27,423 bases of DNA, taken from contig DATDRS010000129.1 in assembly GCA_035291605.1 (NCBI GenBank), positions 1-27,423 of the forward strand, given 5' to 3'. The notes below the pieces were generated by a model that was not told the origin of the DNA, did no database searches, and saw only the letters and a list, made by a program, of their open reading frames with translations. Made by a program: the position numbers and the translations under genes. The DNA comes from DATDRS01 sp035291605 (lineage in GTDB: Bacteria > Chloroflexota > Anaerolineae > Anaerolineales > UBA6663). Positions 14,728 to 22,294 of this stretch are shown piece by piece; positions within the stretch are counted from its first letter, which is position 1; each line of letters starts with the position of its first letter.

Positions 14728-14755
14728 CAGCCCGGTTTGAGCCGGCTCTTGGCTG

Positions 14756-15205
14756 ATGAAAGCCCGACGCAAGGCGCGCGCTGTCGCCTTACAGGCCCTT
14801 TACGAAATTGACTGCACCACGCATCCGGCCGAAGACGTGATTGCGCAGCGGCTGGAGGAGCAGCCCTTAGGCGCGGAGCTGCACGACTTCGTGCGCCGCC
14901 TCGTCGCCGGGGCGCTGGCCGGCTCGGAGGCGGTAGATCAACTGATCCAGACCCACGCGCCCGAGTGGCCGCTCGACCAGATGGCGATCATTGACCGGAA
15001 CATCCTGCGCATCGCCATCTGGGAATTTGCCGTGGACCGCCAGACCCCGGTGAAAGTGGCGATCAACGAGGCGGTCGAACTCGCCAAGCTCTACGGCTCC
15101 GACAGCGCGCCGCGCTTCGTCAACGGCGTGCTGGGCGCGCTGGCGGCGCGCGAGAACGAGGTGGCGCAGGCGCTGGCGAAAGCCGCGCGCGCCAAATCCC
15201 AATGA
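14756..15205 (+). CDS. nusB: Transcription antitermination factor NusB
   Basis: A 149-residue all-helical RNA-binding protein. With NusE (ribosomal protein S10) it binds boxA in rRNA leaders and promotes antitermination. The N-terminal KARRKARAVALQALYEID is characteristic. So are PEWPLDQMAIIDRNILRIAIWE (about 69-90) and VAINEAVELAKLYGSDSAPRFVNGVLGALA (about 100-129). It has the standard length. It lies between the Asp23-like gene and tatA/B on one transcript. Confidence 0.94.
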   Translation: MKARRKARAVALQALYEIDCTTHPAEDVIAQRLEEQPLGAELHDFVRRLVAGALAGSEAVDQLIQTHAPEWPLDQMAIIDRNILRIAIWEFAVDRQTPVKVAINEAVELAKLYGSDSAPRFVNGVLGALAARENEVAQALAKAARAKSQ

Positions 15206-15226
15206 ACCCTCAAGGCAATACTCGCT

Positions 15227-15628
15227 ATGGAATTTCTCGGCGTCGGCCCGCTTGAATTTCTGTTCATCCTGCTCATCGTCGTGCTGCTCTTCAGCCCGAA
15301 GGACATCGCCAAAGGCGCGCGCTCCGTCGGGCGCACGCTCAACCGCGTCTATAAATCGGAGAACTACCGTATCCTGCAAAAGACCTCGCAGGAGCTGCGC
15401 AACCTCCCCCAGCGCCTGGCGCGCGAAGCCAACCTCGACGAGCTGGAATCGCAACTGAAAAACGAAGCGCAGCAAGTTTCCTCAGCTGTCCGGTCAACCG
15501 CCGAGAATCCCTTCCAGGCTTGGACGCCTCCCCCCGCGCCGGAAACCGAGAACCGCATCGCGCCGCCATCCGCATCGCAGTCCCCCAAATCCACTGAGGC
15601 TTCCGGCCCCGATCGGCCTTCCGCATGA
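15227..15628 (+). CDS. tatA: Sec-independent translocase component TatA/TatB
   Basis: A 133-residue protein with the single-helix Tat layout: a short periplasmic start, one membrane helix (about 6-22, GPLEFLFILLIVVLLF), a hinge, an amphipathic helix (KDIAKGARSVGRTLNRVYKS) and a long polar Pro-rich tail. The usual F-G-P hinge is F-S-P. The Glu in the membrane helix (GPLEF) and the length lean towards TatB. With only one such gene next to tatC it may serve both functions. Its stop overlaps the tatC start (ATGA, 15625-15628). Confidence 0.88.
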   Translation: MEFLGVGPLEFLFILLIVVLLFSPKDIAKGARSVGRTLNRVYKSENYRILQKTSQELRNLPQRLAREANLDELESQLKNEAQQVSSAVRSTAENPFQAWTPPPAPETENRIAPPSASQSPKSTEASGPDRPSA

Positions 15629-16713
15629 GACGTCTGTTCCGGGCGTTCGCCGCGCCGTTCGTCTGGTTCGCCAGAAAACTCGCGTGGCTGGCCGCGCCCT
15701 TCCGCTGGATCAATCGAAGATTCCCGTGGGTCTTCGCGCCATTCCGCCTCGTCGCCCGGCCTTTTCGCTGGCTGTGGGGCCGCTGGCGCACGCTCGTCAG
15801 ATTCTTCACCGAGGTCCCCGAGGACGTCTCGCTCACCGACACGCTTGGGGAGGCGCTGGGGAGCCGCGATGCGTTCTACGAGACGCTCGTCGGCGTCGGC
15901 GAGCACCTCGACGCCCTGCGCCGCCACCTGTTCCGCGTGCTCGTCGCGGTCATCCTCGCCACCGGGTTAAGCTTCAACTTCGCCGACCGGCTCATGGCGC
16001 TGCTGGCCGCGCCGCTGGGCGAGGGCGCGCAAACTCAATTCTTCAACCTGCCCCGGCTGACCCCGGCCGAGGCCTTCGACCTGCTCCTGGGGCTCGGCGC
16101 GGACGGCATAAGCAAAATGCAGGTCATCGAGCCGACCGAGTCCATCGGCGTGTTCATGCGCGTCTCGCTGCTCGTGGGGGTCGCGCTCGCCATGCCGTGG
16201 ATCGTGTTCGAGCTTTACCTGTTCATCGCGCCGGGGCTGATGCCGCGCAGCCGCCAACTGCTGTTCCTGGCGATCCCGGCCGCCAGCCTGTTCTTCCTCC
16301 TCGGCCTGCTCTTCACTTATCTGGTCATGCTTCCCGCCGCCCTCCCGTTCCTCTATACCTTCGCGGGATTTCGCGCCGCGTGGCGGCCCTCCGCCTACTT
16401 CAACCTCACCACCGGCCTGATGTTCTGGATTGGCGTCGCCTTTCAGATGCCGCTCATCATCTACGCCCTCGCCGCCGCCGGGCTGATCAAAGCGCGGCAG
16501 CTCCTCGCGCAGTGGCGCGTCGCCTGCGTCGTCATCGCCATCGTCGCCGCCGCCGCCACGCCCACCGTGGATCCGGTGAACATGGGGCTGGTGATGATCC
16601 CTATGATCTTGCTCTATTTCTTCAGCGTCCTGGGGGCGGCCGTCGCGCAGGCCGGGCGCAAGCGCGAGATCGAAAAGCGCGCGGCGCAGATGAAGATGGG
16701 CGCAGCGCCCTGA
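15625..16713 (+). CDS. tatC: Sec-independent translocase TatC with a repeated N-terminal extension
   Basis: This 362-residue TatC is the twin-arginine signal receptor and core of the Tat translocase. The family start EHLDALRRHL is at 93-102, followed by six hydrophobic segments. The first periplasmic loop ends in the block VIEPTESIGVFMRVSLLVG, and the second cytoplasmic loop contains LFIAPGLMPRSRQ. The first 90 residues are extra. They contain three 14-residue units (9-22, 23-36, 37-50), each with A-P-F and rich in Trp, Phe and Arg. Typical TatC proteins are about 240-280 residues long. The first periplasmic loop also looks long. The overlap with the preceding gene fixes the start and makes the extension part of the protein. 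Confidence 0.93.
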   Translation: MRRLFRAFAAPFVWFARKLAWLAAPFRWINRRFPWVFAPFRLVARPFRWLWGRWRTLVRFFTEVPEDVSLTDTLGEALGSRDAFYETLVGVGEHLDALRRHLFRVLVAVILATGLSFNFADRLMALLAAPLGEGAQTQFFNLPRLTPAEAFDLLLGLGADGISKMQVIEPTESIGVFMRVSLLVGVALAMPWIVFELYLFIAPGLMPRSRQLLFLAIPAASLFFLLGLLFTYLVMLPAALPFLYTFAGFRAAWRPSAYFNLTTGLMFWIGVAFQMPLIIYALAAAGLIKARQLLAQWRVACVVIAIVAAAATPTVDPVNMGLVMIPMILLYFFSVLGAAVAQAGRKREIEKRAAQMKMGAAP

Positions 16714-16734
16714 GCGCGCTTATCCGGCGAATCA

Positions 16735-16767
16735 AGAAACCCGTTTTCTGCGAGAAAACGGGTTTCT
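16735..16767. terminator. Perfect 15-bp hairpin between convergent genes
   Basis: The arm 16735-16749 is the exact reverse complement of 16753-16767 with a GCG loop. The stem core is ACCCGTTTTCT paired with AGAAAACGGGT. It lies between the ends of tatC (plus) and the RRM gene (minus). The T- and A-rich stem ends suit a bidirectional intrinsic terminator. Confidence 0.8.
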
Positions 16768-16812
16768 CACGGCGCAGCGCATCAACCGCGGGGAGCAGAA
16801 GAAAACTCGTCT

Positions 16813-17139
16813 TCAGTATCGGCGCGTGCGGGGCCGTCTCCCCGGACGATTGCCACCGCGATCGCCATACCCACCCCCCTGGGGACGCTCTTCGCGAGGA
16901 CGAGCGATGTTCACGGTCAGCTCACGGTCGTTCAACTGGGTGGCGTTAAACATGCTGATGGCCTTCTGCGCCTCGGCCTGCGTGGTCATTTCCACAAACG
17001 CGAAGCCCTTGGAGCGGCCGGTGTCACGATCCTTAATCAGGGTCACCGTTTTCACCGTCCCGGCCTGGGCGAACAACGTGCGCAAATCGTCCTCCGTCGT
17101 CGCATAGGACAAGTTCCCAACGTACAGCTTTGTTTCCAT
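16813..17139 (-). CDS. RRM-domain RNA-binding protein
   Basis: A 108-residue protein with one RNA recognition motif. RNP2 is LYVGNL (5-10) and RNP1 is KGFAFVEM (about 44-51), with the aromatic residues used for RNA stacking. After the domain (about 80) comes a Gly/Arg/Pro-rich tail (ERPQGGGYGDRGGNRPGRR) as in cold-induced RNA-binding proteins of cyanobacteria and Chloroflexota. It probably binds single-stranded mRNA and acts as a chaperone. The ribosome binding site AAGGAGAT is near ideal. A TATACT box (17246 down to 17241) would give a leader of about 95 nt, consistent with post-transcriptional control. Confidence 0.92.
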   Translation of the reverse strand: METKLYVGNLSYATTEDDLRTLFAQAGTVKTVTLIKDRDTGRSKGFAFVEMTTQAEAQKAISMFNATQLNDRELTVNIARPREERPQGGGYGDRGGNRPGRRPRTRRY

Positions 17140-17240
17140 TCTGATCTCCTTAATGGCCGGCCGCTGGGTCGGCGTATGAAAGTGCCATCAGCTTCTAAAG
17201 CCCTGGCGTCGAAGGACGAATCCTCTCGTGGAACAGACAT

Positions 17241-17246
17241 AGTATA
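17241..17246 (-). promoter_or_regulatory. -10 box for the RRM gene in a divergent spacer
   Basis: TATACT on the minus strand (17246 down to 17241) lies in the AT-rich patch between the RRM gene and the DUF2277 gene. The same patch (TATATCATATAG) could hold the plus-strand -10. No firm -35 is seen for either direction. Confidence 0.35.
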
Positions 17247-17272
17247 TCATATAGAGAAAGGAATGAAACGGT

Positions 17273-17473
17273 ATGTGCCGCAATATCAAGCAGCTGCGCC
17301 GCCCCGAGCAGCGCCCGACGGACGAGGAACTCCAGGCCGCCGCGCTGCAATTTGTCCGCAAGATCACCGGCTACCGCGCCCCCTCGCGGGTCAACGAGGC
17401 CGCCTTCAACCAGGCCGTGGAGGCGATCGCGCGCGCCAGCCGGGAGTTGTTTGAGAATCTGGTCACGCGGTAA
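17273..17473 (+). CDS. DUF2277 family protein
   Basis: A 66-residue protein that begins MCRNIKQLRRPEQRPTDEEL, the hallmark of DUF2277. The rest (LQFVRKITGYRAPSRVNEAAF and the helix ending in ELFENLVTR) also fits the family. These are small, cytosolic, helical proteins found widely in bacteria, with no established function. The conserved Met-Cys-Arg-Asn start confirms the ATG at 17273. AAAGGA 9 nt upstream is the ribosome binding site. It stands alone, divergent from the RRM gene. Confidence 0.85.
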   Translation: MCRNIKQLRRPEQRPTDEELQAAALQFVRKITGYRAPSRVNEAAFNQAVEAIARASRELFENLVTR

Positions 17474-17493
17474 GAGCAGGCTCAGGCACGTCA

Positions 17494-17520
17494 TGGTGAG
17501 GGCACGGTGCGCCCTCACCA
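17494..17520. terminator. GC-rich hairpin between convergent genes
   Basis: TGGTGAGGGC (17494-17503) and GCCCTCACCA (17511-17520) pair perfectly over 10 bp with a 7-nt loop. The stem lies between the end of the DUF2277 gene and the end of the GAF/phosphatase gene. It lacks a T tract, so termination on either strand is inferred from position. Confidence 0.55.
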
Positions 17521-17545
17521 CGATGTGGGCAAGAGCCGTTTTCAT

Positions 17546-20500
17546 CTACAGACGCTTGATGACCATCATCGTCATATCGTCGTAAGCCTCGACGCCGCCG
17601 ACGTGCTGCTCGACTGCGGCGGTCGCGGCGTCCATGATCGCCGAGGCCGGGCCGTGGCGCGATTGGCGCACGACCTCGATCAACTGCCCAAGGCCGAATT
17701 CCTTTGAGTCCGCGTTCACCGCATCGGTCACGCCGTCGGTGTACAGGAACAAGACCTCACCCGTCCCAAGGTGAATTTCGTGCTCCTCGTACTCCACGCC
17801 CTCCAACACGCCAAGCGGCAGGCCGCGGCCCCGCAGCGTCCGCGCGGTCCCGTCGCGCTCCACCCAGATCGGCGGGTTGTGACCGCCGTTCGCATATCGG
17901 AAGTGGCCCGTCGCCGGCTCCCACACTCCGTAAAAAACCGTCACAAATAACGTGGAAGGGGCGTCCGCGAGGATGAGCTGATTCACGCGCGCCAGCGTCG
18001 CGGCGGGCGAAACCCGGCCAATGGCGACCGAACGCAGGAGCGTGCGCGACAGGGCCATGAAGAGCGCGGCCGGCACGCCCTTATCGGCCACGTCGGCGAC
18101 GACGATGCCCCACCGCTCGCCGCCGGCCTGCGCGCGCAGAGGGATAAAATCGTAGAAGTCGCCGCCCACCTGCCGCGCCGCGCGCCAGAGGGAGCATACC
18201 TCCCAGCCCTCTACCTCCGGGCAGCCGTTGGGGAGGAAGCTCGCCTGAATGTCGTGGCTTACTTCCAGTTCGCGCTCCAGCCGCTGCTGCTGGGCGACTT
18301 CGCGTGCCAGGCGCGCGCTTTCCATCGCTACCGCGAGCTGGTGCGCGATGCCGTTCAGGATGCTCAGGCGGCGGCCCAGCGGGTGGACCGCCTCGACGAC
18401 CAGGGCGCCCAGCAGGTCGCCGCGCGCCCACAGGGGCCAGACCATGCACGTCTCGATCCCCATCAGCCGGGCCAAGCGCTCCGGCAGCGTGACCGAAAAC
18501 GCCCGCGCCGTCGGCTCCGTGTTTTCGAGGCCAAGATCGGCCGCACCTGCCGACCAATGCGCCAGGTCCCCAGCCGACGACTGGCTCAGGCCCATCACCT
18601 GGCTGGCGCGGAAGGTCTGGGCCGCGGCGTCCCACTGGTAGATGACCACCCGGTCCAGGCCGACCAGCATCGGGGTGAGCCGGGCGACGGTTTCGAGGCC
18701 CTCTGCGAGCGTCGGCTGTCCGGCGAGGGCCTGCGCCACCTGCAACAGCGCGGTGCTCACCCAGGCTTCCTCCTGCTGGGCGCGGTCAAGCAGCGCGCTC
18801 TCAATGGCGATCGCCGCCTGATTGGCGATGCCGCCCAACAGGCGGATGCGTTGCGCAGTGAACGGCACTTCGCCGGGCGCCTGCCCAACCATAAGCGCGC
18901 CTTCCACTCGTCCTTTGGCCAGCAGCGGCAGGAGGATCACCACGCCCGCGAAGAGCGCGCGACAGTTCTCCGGCAGTTCATGCTCTGAGTCGAGCACCAC
19001 CGGCTCCAGCGTGTCGAGCATCTCCGCCAGGCGCGGCCACTCGGCCGGGGTGACATGATGCGGCAGCTGGTCCGGCGCCATTTCGACGTCGGCGGCGTGA
19101 TAGGCCTGCAGGATAAACTGATCGTCCTCCGCCTGCAGCACAGCGCACCGGTCAACGCCGACCAGCATCGCCGTGAGGCGGGCGACCGTCTCAAAAACCT
19201 CTTTGAGTTCGGAAGCCCGCGCCGTCGCCTCGGCGACTTGCAGCAGGGCGGTGCTCACCCAGGTCTGCTCACGCTGGGCGGTGTACAGGCGGGCATTCTC
19301 GATGGCGACGGCAGCCTGCGAGGCGAACGCGGCGATCAGTTCCGCCTCTTCCGCCGGGAAGTGGTCGTAGCCGGCGTAGTCCACGACGAGATATCCCAGG
19401 TGCTCCCCGCGCACCGCCAACACCGCGCCGAGGCAGGCGTGCGGATCAGGCAGGGCCAGGAGATCGTGGTATTCGCCCAGGTGATCCACCTCGCTGAACG
19501 GGACAACGGCGGGGAGCGCCTCTCCCGGCGGAAAGAGTTTGATGTCGAGGGTCAGGCCGAGCACTTCCTCCGCCTCCGGCGCGCCCCGGCTGGCGCGCAG
19601 CTGCAGCTCGCCCAGTGCGTTGACGAGCAGGATCGAGGCGGCATCATAGCTCACCACGCGGGCGAGGCCGTTGAGGATGAGGCTGAGCACGTCGTCGAGG
19701 TGCAGGGTCGAGGTGAGCGCCTGCGAGACCTCGCGCAGGATTTCCGCCAACCGGCGGCGGCGGCGCTCGGCTTCGAACAGGCGCGCGTTGCGGATGGCGA
19801 CGGCGAGCGTGTCCGCCAGGGTTTGCAGAGTCTGCAGGTCCTGATCGGTGAACGCGGCCAACTGCTCCGACTGGACGTCGAACACGCCCAGCAGGCGCTG
19901 GCCCATGACCATGGGCACAACCATCTCGGAGCGCGTCTCCGGGAGGGCCGGGTGAAACAGGTAGTCGGGGTGGGCGCCCACGTCGTCCGCCCGGACAGGG
20001 CGCTGCGTCCGTCCCGTCAGGGCGACGAGGCCGGGGCCAGCCAGCGAGAAGGAGGCCTCCTCCACCGCCCAGCGCTCCGCGCCTTCGCCGACCCCGGCGC
20101 GGAAGACCAACTGGTCGTTCTGCAAAAACAGGATATGCGCCTGATGGTAGCCGAACTGTTCCTCCACCAGGTCGAGGACCTCGTCAAGCAGGTCATCTAA
20201 CTCGAGCGTGGACACGACCGCGCGGGAGGCCTGCGCCAGCGCCGAGAGGTGTTCTGAGCGGAGGCGCTCGGCTTCGTACATCTGCCCTTCGAGGATGGCG
20301 ATGGCCATTTGCGCGGCGAGGGATTTGAAGATGGGGACGGTATTCGCGTCGAGCGCCGAACCGGCGCGGCCCTGCACGTTCAGCACGCCCAGCACCTGGT
20401 TGTCAATTTCCACGGGGACCGAAAGCTCGGGCGATGTTTCCGGCGCAGCCTCGTCCGGGACATCCGGCATCTCTGCGGGCCAGGCCTGCGAGAGAATCGC

Positions 20501-21424
20501 CCGGTGCTCCAGCGCCGCCTGCCCAATCGGTCCGTCGCCCAGGCGGAGGGCGAGCTCCTTTCCCCGCCAATCGGGGCGCGTCGTGGCGGCGAGCGCCAGA
20601 GTCTCGGCGCGGCGCTCGAAGAAGCTCACGGCGTAGTCGCCGAACTTTTCCGCAGCCAGCTCCACCACCTGCCGGTACAACGCGGGCAGAGACTGGATGG
20701 CGTTGATGCGCTGCGAGATCTCAGACAATCGCTGCAGCTGCGCCGCCTGGTGCTGGGCCTGCTCGTACAGGCGCGCGTTTTGCAGCGCGGCGGCGGCGTG
20801 GTTGGCTACAATGGTGAGCAGGCGCAAATGCTCTTCGGTGAAAGCGTGGGCGCGGCGGCTCTGGATCGCGATCGCGCCCAGCGCCGTCTCGCCCACGAGG
20901 AGGGGCACAAACACCGCCGACCGCGGCGGGTCGCCGGCGATATAGCGCGGCCGGGCGGGCAGCGATTCCAGCTCAGCTTCAAAATCGCGCACGAGCAGGC
21001 TCGTATGGCTCGACCGCATCCACCCGACGATGCCCTGCGAGTCCGGGGTGAGACGGAACTCCGCGAGCGGGCGCGGTTGGCCGTCTACGATCCAGATCAA
21101 CAGGCGGTAGCGGTCGCCCTCGAACAGGCCCAATTGGAAGATGCTGGTGTCCACGATTTTCCCGGCCTGCTCGTAGACCAACTGGGCCAGCCGGCCGAGG
21201 TCGAGCTGCGCGCCGACGATAGCGCGGCCCACTTCGGCGAAGCCCGACAGCTCGGCGAGGCGCGCCACGAGGGCGCGGCGCGATTGCCAGCGGCGCAGGA
21301 GCACGGCCCCCGCCAGCGCCAGCGCCGCGAACAGGATGAACACGTACAGCGCGGTCAACAACTCCGAGCCTGGGCTGCTGGATTGAGGCCAGCCAGGCCG
21401 ACCGAGATCAAATACAGCATCCAT
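17546..21424 (-). CDS. Membrane-anchored six-GAF SpoIIE/PP2C serine phosphatase (RsbU-like)
   Basis: A 1292-residue signalling protein with one membrane helix (about 22-43). Six GAF domains (about 165 residues each, 55-1040) follow, each ending in a linker helix such as AAALQNARLYEQ or AVAIENARLYTA. GAF5 and GAF6 share the start WVSTALLQVA and are a recent tandem duplication. The C-terminal phosphatase (1053-1292) keeps every metal-site motif: VGGDFYDF, VVADVADKG, YANGGHNPP, LYTDGVTDA and YDDMTMMV. It should dephosphorylate STAS antagonists such as the two proteins encoded just upstream. The start at 21424 is preferred over an in-frame TTG at 21469, because that codon lies in the -35 box of a strong promoter. 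The resulting leader is about 10 nt. The GAF ligands are unknown. Confidence 0.92.
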   Translation of the reverse strand: MDAVFDLGRPGWPQSSSPGSELLTALYVFILFAALALAGAVLLRRWQSRRALVARLAELSGFAEVGRAIVGAQLDLGRLAQLVYEQAGKIVDTSIFQLGLFEGDRYRLLIWIVDGQPRPLAEFRLTPDSQGIVGWMRSSHTSLLVRDFEAELESLPARPRYIAGDPPRSAVFVPLLVGETALGAIAIQSRRAHAFTEEHLRLLTIVANHAAAALQNARLYEQAQHQAAQLQRLSEISQRINAIQSLPALYRQVVELAAEKFGDYAVSFFERRAETLALAATTRPDWRGKELALRLGDGPIGQAALEHRAILSQAWPAEMPDVPDEAAPETSPELSVPVEIDNQVLGVLNVQGRAGSALDANTVPIFKSLAAQMAIAILEGQMYEAERLRSEHLSALAQASRAVVSTLELDDLLDEVLDLVEEQFGYHQAHILFLQNDQLVFRAGVGEGAERWAVEEASFSLAGPGLVALTGRTQRPVRADDVGAHPDYLFHPALPETRSEMVVPMVMGQRLLGVFDVQSEQLAAFTDQDLQTLQTLADTLAVAIRNARLFEAERRRRRLAEILREVSQALTSTLHLDDVLSLILNGLARVVSYDAASILLVNALGELQLRASRGAPEAEEVLGLTLDIKLFPPGEALPAVVPFSEVDHLGEYHDLLALPDPHACLGAVLAVRGEHLGYLVVDYAGYDHFPAEEAELIAAFASQAAVAIENARLYTAQREQTWVSTALLQVAEATARASELKEVFETVARLTAMLVGVDRCAVLQAEDDQFILQAYHAADVEMAPDQLPHHVTPAEWPRLAEMLDTLEPVVLDSEHELPENCRALFAGVVILLPLLAKGRVEGALMVGQAPGEVPFTAQRIRLLGGIANQAAIAIESALLDRAQQEEAWVSTALLQVAQALAGQPTLAEGLETVARLTPMLVGLDRVVIYQWDAAAQTFRASQVMGLSQSSAGDLAHWSAGAADLGLENTEPTARAFSVTLPERLARLMGIETCMVWPLWARGDLLGALVVEAVHPLGRRLSILNGIAHQLAVAMESARLAREVAQQQRLERELEVSHDIQASFLPNGCPEVEGWEVCSLWRAARQVGGDFYDFIPLRAQAGGERWGIVVADVADKGVPAALFMALSRTLLRSVAIGRVSPAATLARVNQLILADAPSTLFVTVFYGVWEPATGHFRYANGGHNPPIWVERDGTARTLRGRGLPLGVLEGVEYEEHEIHLGTGEVLFLYTDGVTDAVNADSKEFGLGQLIEVVRQSRHGPASAIMDAATAAVEQHVGGVEAYDDMTMMVIKRL

Positions 21425-21440
21425 GATCGTGACGCCTGAG

Positions 21441-21469
21441 ATTCTACCGGGGAGGGAGAGGCGCGTCAA
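21441..21469 (-). promoter_or_regulatory. Strong promoter of the GAF/SpoIIE gene
   Basis: On the minus strand TTGACG (21469 down to 21464), a 17-bp spacer, and TAGAAT (21446 down to 21441). It lies just beyond an intrinsic terminator that closes the upstream operon. The predicted start site near 21434 leaves only about 10 nt before the ATG. Confidence 0.75.
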
Positions 21470-21485
21470 AATTCCGAGGCCGGTT

Positions 21486-21527
21486 AAAAAAACAGCACCC
21501 TCGGCATCCGCGGCAGCGAGGGTGCTG
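21486..21527 (-). terminator. Intrinsic terminator after the STAS genes
   Basis: CAGCACCCTCG (21493-21503) and CGAGGGTGCTG (21517-21527) pair perfectly over 11 bp. On the minus strand the stem is followed by seven T residues (plus-strand A tract 21486-21492). This is a textbook rho-independent terminator and separates the STAS genes from the phosphatase gene. Confidence 0.92.
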
Positions 21528-21549
21528 AGAAATTCACCCGGTCTCGAGG

Positions 21550-21882
21550 CTAGACCGAGCCGACCGCCGACACCGTGTCCGCGTGGATCGGGAAGATTGC
21601 TTCCATGCCCGCCATATGGAGGACTTCCTTCACGCGCTCAGAGGGCTGGGCGACGATGACCGCGCCCCCGCGCGGCTTAAGGGTCTTGTGCGCGGTGATC
21701 ATGGCCCGGACGCCGGCGCTGCTGATGTAGTCGGTCGCGTCCATCTCCAGGATCAGGTTGGCGTGGCCGGCTTTGACGTGGATATCCAGCGTATCCTCGA
21801 ATTGCTTCGCGACGCTGGCGTCCACACGGCCCGTGACCCGGATGACGACGGCGCGCTTGTATTCACGACTGGTGATTTCCAT
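21550..21882 (-). CDS. STAS-domain anti-sigma factor antagonist (RsbV/SpoIIAA-like)
   Basis: A 110-residue single STAS domain. The N-terminal strands EYKRAVVIRVTGRVDASVAKQFED, the central LILEMDATDYISSAGVRAMI with the phosphorylatable Ser of S-S-A-G, and the final helix are all present. In the unphosphorylated state it would bind an anti-sigma kinase. The neighbouring SpoIIE phosphatase would keep it in that form. The ATG at 21880-21882 has the near-perfect ribosome binding site AGGAGGAG 2-3 nt upstream. A longer in-frame reading to 22365 runs across the other STAS gene and is rejected. Confidence 0.9.
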   Translation of the reverse strand: MEITSREYKRAVVIRVTGRVDASVAKQFEDTLDIHVKAGHANLILEMDATDYISSAGVRAMITAHKTLKPRGGAVIVAQPSERVKEVLHMAGMEAIFPIHADTVSAVGSV

Positions 21883-21905
21883 GACTCCTCCTCTGGTGCG
21901 GTCAG

Positions 21906-21936
21906 TCCACTGTGGATGATAGTCCCTATTGTAGCA
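21906..21936 (-). promoter_or_regulatory. Extended -10 promoter and palindrome before the first STAS gene
   Basis: On the minus strand TGCTACAAT (21936 down to 21928) is an extended -10 element. It would start transcription near 21921, about 38 nt before the STAS start. Directly downstream is the 11-bp palindrome TCCACTGTGGA (21906-21916), a possible operator or small stem. Confidence 0.45.
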
Positions 21937-21947
21937 CGAGCGCCAGA

Positions 21948-22292
21948 TTATTTCGGCTTGAAGCTGTTCACCGCCTCGGTCGCATCCGCGTGAATGGTGA
22001 ACACCCGGTCGAATCCCGCCATGCTGAAAATCTCCAACATACGTTCCCCCAGGGCTGCCAGGCGCACATCGCCGCCGAGGCTCTGCGCGCGGCGCAAGGC
22101 GGCGAGCAGCGTCTTCAAACCGCTCGACGCGATGTACGTGGCTTGGGAGCAGTCCACAACGATGCGGATGTGCCGCTGATCGAGCAGCTCGCTCAACGCA
22201 TCTTCCAGCGAGCGGGCAGCGGGGACGTCGATCCGGCCTTCGGGGGTCACCGCCCAGATATCGTCTTCGAGGAACAGAACACGAACGGTCAT
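21948..22292 (-). CDS. Second STAS-domain protein (anti-sigma antagonist-like)
   Basis: A 114-residue single STAS domain with IVVDCSQATYIASSGLKTLLAALRRA, whose A-S-S-G holds the likely phosphoacceptor Ser, and a typical final helix (GERMLEIFSMAGFDRVFTIH). It shares the ending F-x-I-H-A-D-x-x-x-A-V with the other STAS protein, so the two are paralogues. The ATG at 22290-22292 has AGGA 6 nt upstream and lies 2 nt after the peptidase stop, so it is translationally coupled to that gene. An upstream TTG (22298) would overlap the ribosome binding site and is rejected. Confidence 0.9.
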   Translation of the reverse strand: MTVRVLFLEDDIWAVTPEGRIDVPAARSLEDALSELLDQRHIRIVVDCSQATYIASSGLKTLLAALRRAQSLGGDVRLAALGERMLEIFSMAGFDRVFTIHADATEAVNSFKPK

Positions 22293-22294
22293 AG

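Noticed and set aside
15684..16949. 421-codon frame overlapping tatC
   Set aside because: The translation is Arg/Ala-rich with no recognisable motif and runs through the terminator hairpin. TatC in the other frame is unambiguous.
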